Shown piece after piece: positions 1-5,644 of a stretch of DNA of 49,310 bases (position 1 is its first letter; every line of letters starts with the position of its first letter). This DNA is from a virus: IMG/VR virus record IMGVR_UViG_3300009593_000027, positions 1 through 49,310 of that record; one strand, given 5' to 3'. The position numbers and the translations under genes are program-made. Below the pieces are notes generated by a model. It saw only the letters and a program-made list of their open reading frames with translations. It was not told the origin of the DNA and did not search any database.

Positions 1-107
1 CTAAGTCTTGTGTTGAATTCACCCCAGGCATAAAATCCTCCGCCGATGGCTCCTACAACGCCGATCAATGCCGCATAACTTGACAATTTATTAATTAGAT
101 CTGGCAT
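1..107 (-). CDS. Small membrane-anchored phage protein, 3' end cut by window edge
   Basis: Reading leftward from an ATG at 107 the frame stays open to the edge for 35 codons, beginning MPDLINKLSSYAALIGVVG and continuing through a glycine/alanine-rich hydrophobic stretch into AWGEFNTRL. This looks like one N-terminal membrane helix followed by the start of a soluble part. The start lies 17 bp inside the 3' end of the upstream acidic exported gene, matching the overlap style of the neighbourhood. Small phage proteins of this build can carry a coiled coil after the helix, but the rest is outside the window. Function is not recognised; a spanin-like or virion-membrane role is only a guess. Confidence 0.55.
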   Translation of the reverse strand, partial: MPDLINKLSSYAALIGVVGAIGGGFYAWGEFNTRL

Positions 108-1959
108 CCATTAATCCTTTTAATTTTATATAAGCAGCATCTGTAGCTTGCTGCGCTTTATTAAGTTTAATCTGATACTGAACCACTGGATCAGTCGCTA
201 CAAGATTTGCCTGTGTATTATAGATAGTTTTATTATAGCTGTCTAGGCTGACCTGCATGAAGAACGCTGGGTCCCCGCCTGGTAACTGCTGGGTATTAAA
301 CAATTCTGAGTTCATGTTGAAATAACTAGACATATCAGGCTGATTAGCCACCATTTCTTTAGCTACTATTTGATTAACTGCATCCAGAGTTAATGAAACC
401 CTCTGCATCTCATTAGATATTTTGCTTTGTATAACTTTTTCCAGTGCTGCGACCTTGATATCTAAATCAACTTCCATCTCTCCGCTAGGATCTGGTTCTT
501 CAGTTCCGTCTCCTTCAACAGCTGCGACTTCAGTTGACTCCTCGACGACTTCTTCTTGTTCGGCAACGTCTGTTGTCTCCTCCGGCTCGTCTGCAGCAAT
601 GCTTTCGCTACTGGGTTGCTCTTCAATCTGTTCATCTTTAGCTTCCTCAATTGTTTCTTCTTTTACGGTTTTTGTTTCAAGTGGTTCTTCCTCCACCGGC
701 TCTTCCTCGGCCAAGGCTATCTCTTCCAGGGGCTCTTCTTCCTTTACGTCCTCTTTAAACTCTTCTGCAAATTCTTCAACCATTTCTATTGGTGCTTCTT
801 CCTCAAAGTATTCTTCAAACATTTCCTCAAACATTTCTTCTGCCATTTCTATATCCATCTCCTCCATTGGCATCTCATCAAACATCTCATCAAACTCTTC
901 TATGAAGGCATCATCTGTAAAAACTTCCATATACATTTCTTCTTCGAAGTACTCATCTTCAAAATACATTTCTTCCATTGGTGGTATTTCATCAAAATAC
1001 TCTACTTCTTCAAAGGCAAGAGTTTCTGGAAAAAATTCTTCCAGTTCAAACTCTTCGTAATAGTCGTCTTGATAGTAATCGTCTTCAAAAAAAAATTCAT
1101 CAAGTACCAAATAGTCCTCTGTTATTTCAAACTCTTCTTCCTCAAAGTAATCATTATTGAATGAGTATTCAATTTCTATCTCCTCCGGCATAAAATATTC
1201 TTCTTCATATTGATATACATCTTCTTCAAATGTATCTAAGAAAGTTTCAATATCTGCTATCTCCTCTTGTGCAGGGCAAGTGGGTGGGTTTTTCTGATAG
1301 CAAAACACTGTGTCAGTTACAGTGGTTGTACTAAGAGATGAATAATTAAGTCTTAAGTCAGGCTCTATAATATCCGGACCGCTGTGGCCATTATTCCAAG
1401 TGCCTGCTGCATTATCTATATCAAATGTAAATCTTGTAGTTAGTGTACCGTGTGAGTTTTCTTCATCAGGTGCAATAATTAAAGTATTAGTATGAGAATT
1501 AAATTGATTATTGTGGTTGGTGGTATCCTGTAGAATTATAGTTTGTGTAGTTGTATCAATTCCATTAGTTGCAATTTGTTTCATTTCAATGGTGCTTTCC
1601 CACTTATTCCACCATCTAACCTTAGCTGTTAGGGTTGAAGTTAAACCCTGTTGCAATTCTTGTTCTGTTAATATGTCTTGAGAATTAACTGTAGATTCTG
1701 CGAACGCACCATCCTTACCAGTCAAATATATATTTTCATTTATATCAGAACTATCTGGAAACATAGTTCCTGTCCAAGTACCATCATTCCATTGATGTGA
1801 TAATAGATTGCCAGTGGTTACAGGATTGCCTGTTGTAATAGTTGTGGTAGTCGTAGTGTCGCCTGGGTTTGGAAAATCATTAATGACTACAGTATCAGCA
1901 CTACTTAAGGACGTTAGTAGGCTCGCCACTACTATCAAGTATATAAGCTTCCTTATCAT
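91..1959 (-). CDS. Exported protein with ultra-acidic, aromatic-rich central region
   Basis: 622 residues. Residues 1-21 form a clear signal peptide (charged MIRK, hydrophobic core, small residues near LSSA). Residues about 22-220 are Thr/Asn-rich and beta-like, with WNDGTWTG-type segments. Two cysteines near 221-229 precede a region of about 260 residues (231-493) made almost only of Glu, Asp, Phe, Tyr, Met and a few Val/Ala/Pro, with FEEMFEE-like repeats. The last 125 residues return to ordinary composition and look helical. The start is well supported: GGAGGGG lies about 6 nt upstream of the ATG. The gene begins 59 bp inside the preceding exported gene, so the pair is probably co-translated. 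No family is recognised. Export suggests action in the envelope or outside the cell; the acidic part could bind cations, mimic a polyanion or coat a surface, all inference. Confidence 0.85.
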   Translation of the reverse strand: MIRKLIYLIVVASLLTSLSSADTVVINDFPNPGDTTTTTTITTGNPVTTGNLLSHQWNDGTWTGTMFPDSSDINENIYLTGKDGAFAESTVNSQDILTEQELQQGLTSTLTAKVRWWNKWESTIEMKQIATNGIDTTTQTIILQDTTNHNNQFNSHTNTLIIAPDEENSHGTLTTRFTFDIDNAAGTWNNGHSGPDIIEPDLRLNYSSLSTTTVTDTVFCYQKNPPTCPAQEEIADIETFLDTFEEDVYQYEEEYFMPEEIEIEYSFNNDYFEEEEFEITEDYLVLDEFFFEDDYYQDDYYEEFELEEFFPETLAFEEVEYFDEIPPMEEMYFEDEYFEEEMYMEVFTDDAFIEEFDEMFDEMPMEEMDIEMAEEMFEEMFEEYFEEEAPIEMVEEFAEEFKEDVKEEEPLEEIALAEEEPVEEEPLETKTVKEETIEEAKDEQIEEQPSSESIAADEPEETTDVAEQEEVVEESTEVAAVEGDGTEEPDPSGEMEVDLDIKVAALEKVIQSKISNEMQRVSLTLDAVNQIVAKEMVANQPDMSSYFNMNSELFNTQQLPGGDPAFFMQVSLDSYNKTIYNTQANLVATDPVVQYQIKLNKAQQATDAAYIKLKGLMDARSN

Positions 1960-2605
1960 CTAACCCCTCCAATATTTTTTCATCAACCTCTTCCATGTAT
2001 CTTAGTGCTTTTGTGTACTCCTCATAGTCAGGTCTTTGTTTGTCGTACTTATTCCATTCTGCTAAGGCATCAGATCCTATCTTACCATTAAATGGGCACG
2101 GTGTTCCCGCATGAACCATGCTTTGAAACACTCTAGCGTCTTGACAGAGTATAGATACAGCTGCAACTTTCATGTTAAAATCAAACAATAGTTTGGATAG
2201 TTTCATTCTTTCACAATTCATATCACGCTTTGTAATGCCTATACTACCACCTATAAGTGGTTTCTGTATTCCAATACCAACACCTACAATACACAAATCC
2301 TGCGACATGGCTGAAATTCCAGGTGATGATGCTGATGGAACTGTTCTAGTATCACCAGTATAAGAATTGTTGTTAGTTGTTGAAGTTGTTGAAGTTGTGC
2401 TTGAACTTCCTTCTTGGTACGTCGTGCTAGCGGTACTTGTGTACCCTCCGGTGATCGCAGTATTTGATCCTGTTGAATTTACTTGATCGTTTGTGGTAGC
2501 ACCTGAAGATGTAAGATCTCCGTCTGCCAGTGCAGAGTCCATTAACTTACCGAACCCCCATAAGAAGCCGCATAGTACAACGACAATAATTAAAATATTC
2601 CTCAT
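1901..2605 (-). CDS. Exported or membrane-anchored Ser/Thr-rich protein
   Basis: 234 residues. MRNI is followed by a strongly hydrophobic helix (about residues 4-22), then ALA, consistent with a signal peptide or membrane anchor. Residues about 30-90 are low-complexity Ser/Thr/Asn/Gly with runs such as STTSTTSTT, a flexible linker. The C-terminal half has four spaced cysteines (LCIVG, NCERM, ILCQD, TPCPF), possibly two disulfides in the periplasm, and ends in a charged helical tail. A purine-rich GGGGGAG lies just before the ATG at 2605. Its last 59 bp overlap the start of the acidic exported gene in another frame. No family recognised; the two overlapping exported proteins probably act together in the envelope. 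Confidence 0.8.
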   Translation of the reverse strand: MRNILIIVVVLCGFLWGFGKLMDSALADGDLTSSGATTNDQVNSTGSNTAITGGYTSTASTTYQEGSSSTTSTTSTTNNNSYTGDTRTVPSASSPGISAMSQDLCIVGVGIGIQKPLIGGSIGITKRDMNCERMKLSKLLFDFNMKVAAVSILCQDARVFQSMVHAGTPCPFNGKIGSDALAEWNKYDKQRPDYEEYTKALRYMEEVDEKILEGLDDKEAYILDSSGEPTNVLK

Positions 2606-2644
2606 GGCTCCCCCCGGAATAGTTAAGAATACACTAGTTATATA

Positions 2645-2758
2645 CTATTTATTTTTCTTTTTCTTCTTCTTTTTTCTATATTTCTTTTCCCACTTTTTAG
2701 CTAACTCAGGGTTGTTAGCATGTAGGTATCTTCTTTGTTTTTCTGATTCAAAGGGCAT
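2645..2758 (-). CDS. Very small basic phage protein
   Basis: 37 residues, beginning MPFESEKQRRYLHANNPELA and ending in a Lys/Arg run (YRKKKKKKKNK). Short proteins with the same 'P.SEKQRRYL.AN.PE.A..W' opening are common in tailed phages; their role is unknown to me. The start lies 10 bp after the upstream metallopeptidase gene, and no strong ribosome-binding site is visible, so translation may depend on coupling. The lysine run suggests nucleic-acid contact. Confidence 0.65.
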   Translation of the reverse strand: MPFESEKQRRYLHANNPELAKKWEKKYRKKKKKKKNK

Positions 2759-2767
2759 CTGTATGTT

Positions 2768-3169
2768 TTACTCTTTTTTCTCTAGGTTGTCTTTTAAAAA
2801 GTCTAACAGCCAAGGATTGTCTCTAAACATTCCCATGCAATAATTAGTTATTTGATTTACTACAAGTTCTTCGGCATCATCGTCTTTCAATGGACCATTA
2901 GCTTGATTAAGTCCGCTGCCATAAACTTGTGCGTGTAGGCATTCATGAAATAAAACATTGCTGAGCTCTTGTCCACATAGGTCATGCTGTAATAAGATGC
3001 GACCTTCGCGCGCACGGTACTCGCCGTAGCAATCTGTCATCTCGTCTGTTTTAAAATCTGGTCTAACGTATTCTATCTTTATATCCCTATAGCCTATCTT
3101 AACCATATCAGGCAGATCAGGCTTATCAATTATCTCTAGGTGATCGTTTCTTTTCTTTTTTTCTTTCAA
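2768..3169 (-). CDS. SprT-like zinc metallopeptidase (HExxH)
   Basis: 133 residues. The motif FHECLHA gives the HExxH signature in which two His bind zinc and Glu activates water; the following YGSGLNQ and the acidic DDDAEELVVN segment could supply the third ligand. It resembles the small SprT/gp-type phage peptidases whose substrates are unknown. The start is a TTG at 3169 with an AGGAG about 7 nt upstream, better than any later ATG. It overlaps the 3' end of the 43-residue gene by 44 bp. It sits first-but-one behind the leftward promoter-like sequence at 3269. Possible roles are late processing of a phage protein or host protein removal; neither is shown by the sequence. Confidence 0.7.
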   Translation of the reverse strand: MKEKKKRNDHLEIIDKPDLPDMVKIGYRDIKIEYVRPDFKTDEMTDCYGEYRAREGRILLQHDLCGQELSNVLFHECLHAQVYGSGLNQANGPLKDDDAEELVVNQITNYCMGMFRDNPWLLDFLKDNLEKKE

Positions 3170-3257
3170 TTTTATTCTCCTTTGTAGAACTCCAGTCTAT
3201 CGACTTAAAGTTGTCTTTAAACTCTTTAGTTGGGTAGTGCGCTCCATCTTTGGCCAT
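3126..3257 (-). CDS. Small phage protein of unknown function
   Basis: 43 residues, starting MAKDGAHYPTKEFKDNFKSI and ending in a basic tail (ERKKEKKRSPRDN). The 'HYPT.EFK.NFD.I.W' pattern recalls a short protein found in marine phages, without known function. It is the first gene after the T7-like promoter sequence on the minus strand; if that promoter is used, the leader is only about 12 nt and has no good ribosome-binding site. Its 3' end overlaps the TTG start of the metallopeptidase gene. Confidence 0.6.
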   Translation of the reverse strand: MAKDGAHYPTKEFKDNFKSIDWSSTKENKIERKKEKKRSPRDN

Positions 3258-3268
3258 ATTCTTTATTA

Positions 3269-3289
3269 CTATAGTGAGAAATAGGGGTC
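3269..3289 (-). promoter_or_regulatory. T7/T3-like promoter sequence, leftward
   Basis: On the minus strand the sequence reads GACCCCTATTTCTCACTATA then G, so CTCACTATAG (ten bases) is identical to the -9 to +1 core of the T7/T3 promoter. The predicted +1 is 3269, directly before the 43-residue gene. A near-copy in the opposite orientation lies at 3507-3530. A sigma70 reading is also possible (TTGACC, 17 bp, TAATAA). No single-subunit RNA polymerase gene is visible in the window. Confidence 0.5.
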
Positions 3290-3348
3290 AACTTCTTACT
3301 TTTTTTGTAACTTTTTTGACCTCTCTGGCAATCAACAGCGAAGAAACA

Positions 3349-3461
3349 CCTTGTAAGTTATTGATTTTGTTGCTACGTCCACTATGTCCAAAAAATAAAG
3401 TCGTTTTGGTCATACTTTTGCCTTGTAAACCATTGATTTCATTACCATGTCCACTGCGTCC
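3349..3461. repeat. Pair of imperfect 41-bp direct repeats in the non-coding hub
   Basis: Copy 1 is 3349-3389 and copy 2 is 3421-3461, start to start 72 bp. Both begin CCTTGTAA, continue ATTGATTT and end with GTCCACT followed by GTCC. The 258-269 bp between the two outward-facing promoter-like sequences contain no convincing gene, so this stretch is a candidate control or replication region (iterons), by inference. Confidence 0.6.
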
Positions 3462-3475
3462 ACTGCGTCCACTAT
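3449..3475. repeat. Three tandem 9-bp units GTCCACTGC
   Basis: Three consecutive units read GTCCACTGC, GTCCACTGC and GTCCACTAT. A related GTCCACTAT occurs at 3377-3385 inside the first 41-bp direct repeat. Short ordered repeats such as these can be protein-binding iterons or a replication-slippage product. Confidence 0.6.
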
Positions 3476-3506
3476 AATTTTTTTCTTACACAAAAAAGTA
3501 AAATAG

Positions 3507-3530
3507 GGACCCTAAATCTCACTATAGGGA
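3507..3530 (+). promoter_or_regulatory. T7/T3-like promoter sequence, rightward
   Basis: The plus strand reads GGACCCTAAATCTCACTATA then GGGA. CTCACTATAGGGA (13 bases) is identical to the T7/T3 promoter from -9 to +4. Predicted +1 is 3527. A transcript would run antisense to the minus-strand genes to the right, so it would make an antisense or primer RNA. The site overlaps the stop codon of the 49-residue zinc-ribbon gene. It shares GACCC..TA..TCTCACTATAG with the leftward copy at 3269-3289. Confidence 0.5.
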
Positions 3531-3671
3531 TGGACTTTCTTCTGTGACATTTATGTCACACTGTTCACCCTGACAGCATTCGTCTACGTTTTTCGTACAA
3601 TTTGAGCATTGATAGTGCCCATGAACCACGATCCGCGCTGCGCGCTGCTTGCACCACGGACATTCCATCAT
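3522..3671 (-). CDS. 49-residue zinc-ribbon protein
   Basis: The protein begins MMECPWCKQRAARIVVHGHY and contains CxxC (residues 4-7), a second CxxC (22-25) and a third cysteine cluster (CCQGEQC, 32-38). The two CxxC knuckles make a zinc ribbon; the family in phages has no known function that I can name. The start (ATGATG at 3671 or 3668) overlaps the TGA of the upstream 74-residue gene, so it is coupled. The 3' end contains an inverted repeat (TGTGACAT / ATGTCACA, 3543-3560) and the stop codon lies within the rightward T7-like promoter sequence. A copy of the GC-rich dispersed motif encodes RAARIVVHG. Confidence 0.7.
   Translation of the reverse strand: MMECPWCKQRAARIVVHGHYQCSNCTKNVDECCQGEQCDINVTEESPSL
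3626..3642. repeat. GC-rich dispersed motif, copy in zinc-ribbon gene
   Basis: Plus strand CCACGATCCGCGCTGCG, one of the copies closest to consensus, standing out in AT-rich surroundings. Confidence 0.5.
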
Positions 3672-3892
3672 ACTTCAGGTCCCAAATACCGCGATTCGCA
3701 GAAGTACTCAAAACCCTTCATGTCGCCCTCTTTATTGTGATTTTCTATTAATTCTAAGGTTAATTTGACTTTATTCTGGAACAAAAACTCTTGACAAGCC
3801 GGGACTGAGTCAAAAGTCGCCTTATCGTACTGAGTATAAACTATAGTATCCGTCCCTGAAAAAAATAACATTGCCGTAATAATAAAATACAT
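3668..3892 (-). CDS. Small exported protein
   Basis: 74 residues. MYFIITAMLFFSG is a short hydrophobic N-terminus that could be a signal peptide or membrane anchor; the rest is a soluble domain with two cysteines (PACQEF and YFCES) that could pair. It starts directly after the stop of the nuclease gene (3893), without a gap, and its own stop overlaps the next start. No family recognised. Phage proteins with this plan are often envelope-located, but its role is unknown. Confidence 0.6.
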   Translation of the reverse strand: MYFIITAMLFFSGTDTIVYTQYDKATFDSVPACQEFLFQNKVKLTLELIENHNKEGDMKGFEYFCESRYLGPEV

Positions 3893-4576
3893 CTAACCCC
3901 CATAGAACTGATCTACCCTCCGCAAAAATCCGTGTTTCGCGTTCCGGTATTCATCCCCTTCTATCAGAAATTCCTGGTAATAGCCATCCTTACTACACAT
4001 CATAATAACACCTTTACTTATTTCTGTGCCATGCACCACGTCGTGCGCCATACCATACGCCGCCATTTGTAGAAAGTAATCGCCGATCCACTCTCTTTGT
4101 TTAGGTTTATTAGTCTGTTTAAAGTCAACGATGGCCATTTCACCATCTAATCGCGCAACTAGATCCACGGACCCCGCATAAAGATCCGGGTAATACAATG
4201 TGGCTTCAACTCCGTAGACCTCATCAATTCTATTTTCTATTCCCTTATCAATAACAATGTCCGACATAACCTTAGCTTGATCGCCGGCCACAGTTAAGTC
4301 TCGATGCTTGCCGCCGCACAAACAATACTTCTCCAAGTATTTATGCATCGCCGTACCGCGGTCACCGGCTTCCTTTGTAATTCGTTTAGCCTCTTCGTGA
4401 CCGACTCTATCGCGCCAGCGTTCTAATGAATCAGACTTCTCTTTAGTCTGAGTCTCGCCTAAGATAGTAGTGACAGATGGTAGTTTAGAGCTACTGCCGT
4501 CGATATTATAATGCCTAAGACCATTAATTTTGGCCCTTGTTGACGTGGGGTATTCATATGTTTTCTTTAATATCAT
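3893..4576 (-). CDS. PD-(D/E)XK exonuclease, RecB/MGME1-like
   Basis: 227 residues. The order of motifs fits RecB-family nucleases: PSVTTIL near residue 34, GTAMHKYLE with His78, then Glu124, GSVDLVARLDG with Asp138, and IVDFKQ with Asp151-x-Lys153, the metal-binding and catalytic set; the QMAAYG motif (about 170-175) follows, as in Cas4/MGME1-type enzymes. The expected activity is degradation of single-stranded or flapped DNA during replication or recombination, or of host DNA. The ATG at 4576 has AGGAG 6 nt upstream. It lies downstream of the desaturases rather than in the replication block, so it is expressed with the accessory genes. Confidence 0.85.
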   Translation of the reverse strand: MILKKTYEYPTSTRAKINGLRHYNIDGSSSKLPSVTTILGETQTKEKSDSLERWRDRVGHEEAKRITKEAGDRGTAMHKYLEKYCLCGGKHRDLTVAGDQAKVMSDIVIDKGIENRIDEVYGVEATLYYPDLYAGSVDLVARLDGEMAIVDFKQTNKPKQREWIGDYFLQMAAYGMAHDVVHGTEISKGVIMMCSKDGYYQEFLIEGDEYRNAKHGFLRRVDQFYGG

Positions 4577-4767
4577 CTCATTCTCCTAAATACAACACTC
4601 CAGTGTCTGCGCCATTCCGGGTTATCCCCATAATGTTTTAACACATGTTCTGGTTTGTCAGTCTTTGTGCTTTCTTTATTGCTTTCTTTAAAAGGGCAAG
4701 TTCCACTTTTAATTCTCTGTTTTGTATTCTTAGTTTTATTATCTCCGGCCATAGTACTTCTTTCCAT
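4573..4767 (-). CDS. Small basic protein overlapping its neighbour
   Basis: 64 residues from an ATG at 4767; 130 bp overlap the 3' part of the 89-residue gene in another frame, and the stop overlaps the nuclease start by 4 bp. The unshared C-terminus (HYGDNPEWRRHWSVVFRRMR) is rich in Trp/Arg and fills the only space between the two neighbours, which speaks for translation of at least this part. The N-terminal half is Lys/Thr-rich and may simply be the shadow of the 89-residue frame; an internal non-ATG start is possible. No family recognised. Confidence 0.4.
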   Translation of the reverse strand: MERSTMAGDNKTKNTKQRIKSGTCPFKESNKESTKTDKPEHVLKHYGDNPEWRRHWSVVFRRMR

Positions 4768-4907
4768 TCATGTGCTGTTAGATGCCAATAGTCAAGATAG
4801 CCTTCCACTTGTCTTTCTAATTCTTTAATATATTTTTCATCCGTATCAACAATATCAACACTACCAATATACTTATATTTGTGCCCTGATATTTGTGGTA
4901 AGCTCAT
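4638..4907 (-). CDS. Coiled-coil protein of unknown function
   Basis: 89 residues. Starts with ATG overlapping the stop of the second desaturase (ATGA at 4904-4907), so it is translationally coupled. Residues about 25-85 are a long amphipathic helix with heptad-like Leu/Ile spacing (ELERQVEGYL, KLRIQNRELKVELALLKK). No catalytic motif or membrane segment is visible. Coupling to the desaturases is positional only. Confidence 0.6.
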   Translation of the reverse strand: MSLPQISGHKYKYIGSVDIVDTDEKYIKELERQVEGYLDYWHLTAHEWKEVLWPEIIKLRIQNRELKVELALLKKAIKKAQRLTNQNMC

Positions 4908-5644
4908 GTTTTTATTATATCAATTATTTTGCTCACTGGCCAGTCCGTTGTGTAATCTCTGGGAGTATCATGATGTTTAGCATGATAGCCAGCTCCCACA
5001 ATAAGAATATTCCAAAACCATGCGTTACGCCTGACCGAATCCATATCAAAATGAAAGCAGTTAATGACCGTTTCTCCTATGTGAGCTAAAGCGATTGGAA
5101 ACACAAAGCCAATCATTAACCAATCAAACCCGAAACAATAATAAATCCCGATCCACGTTGCGTGGAACCAGATCATATGGGTATAATCAAAGAACCTAAA
5201 GATAGGGTCCTCGAAAGACTTCTTCGCCATTAGGTTCACTTTCATATCATCGATCCTGATTGTCATGAACACAGGAAGCGCCGCGCGCAGTATGCCCATC
5301 ACTTTGTTTCCAGATAGATTCGGTGTATGCGGATCGCGTTCTGTGTCAGTGTATCTATGGTGCGTAAGATGTACTAAAGCCCAATCGTTCGGGCTCGATT
5401 GAGTTGCTATACCACCGATATACGTTAGAATCGCTTTCCAAACGCTGTTCGTTGTATAAGACTTGTGGCACACTAGATGATGATAAGCCATGTTAATTCC
5501 AACCATACCTAAGAACTGTAACACCGCCCAGGTTACCAGCAACCGCCAGTCAAGATAACTCCAGATGTAAACGCTAAACAAAATAACGCTGACAACATAC
5601 ATAAAAGAAATATAGTATTGAGGAAACTTTTGATACCAGGTCAA
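4904..5644 (-). CDS. Fatty-acid desaturase, delta-9 acyl-CoA type (second of two)
   Basis: 246 residues, membrane-bound di-iron desaturase. The three histidine boxes are intact: HHLVCH (residues 55-60), HLTHH (92-96) and HAKHH (220-224), with the family's TERDPHTP following box 2. Four hydrophobic spans (about 10-30, 35-55, 155-175, 175-195) fit the usual topology with His boxes on the cytoplasmic side. The expected reaction introduces a cis double bond into a lipid-bound acyl chain using O2 and electrons from a host ferredoxin or cytochrome b5-like donor. It overlaps the upstream paralogue by 4 bp (ATGA). The two differ widely in sequence, so they are not a recent duplication and could differ in substrate or regiochemistry. 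Confidence 0.9.
   Translation of the reverse strand: MTWYQKFPQYYISFMYVVSVILFSVYIWSYLDWRLLVTWAVLQFLGMVGINMAYHHLVCHKSYTTNSVWKAILTYIGGIATQSSPNDWALVHLTHHRYTDTERDPHTPNLSGNKVMGILRAALPVFMTIRIDDMKVNLMAKKSFEDPIFRFFDYTHMIWFHATWIGIYYCFGFDWLMIGFVFPIALAHIGETVINCFHFDMDSVRRNAWFWNILIVGAGYHAKHHDTPRDYTTDWPVSKIIDIIKT
5147..5165. repeat. GC-rich dispersed motif, copy in second desaturase
   Basis: Plus strand CCCGATCCACGTTGCGTGG; encodes ATWIGI just before the conserved FGFDW. The first desaturase has a copy at the homologous place. Confidence 0.5.

Noticed and set aside
422-1164. Plus-strand open frames of 200 residues (Ser-rich or Phe-rich) opposite the acidic gene
   Set aside because: They are the antisense of GAA/GAG/GAT-rich codons; composition is monotone (Ser or Phe/Leu) and there is no ribosome-binding site. 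The minus frame has a signal peptide and strong start.
3250-3477. Plus-strand 75-residue frame in the non-coding hub
   Set aside because: Hydrophobic and Pro/Leu composition from the repeated GTCCACTGC units (PLRPLRPL), no ribosome-binding site, and it overlaps the promoter-like sequence.
3543-3560. TGTGACATTTATGTCACA as a CRP-type site
   Set aside because: The half-sites are separated by eight, not six, bases, and the segment lies inside the coding region of the zinc-ribbon protein (CDINVT); a chance dyad is as likely.
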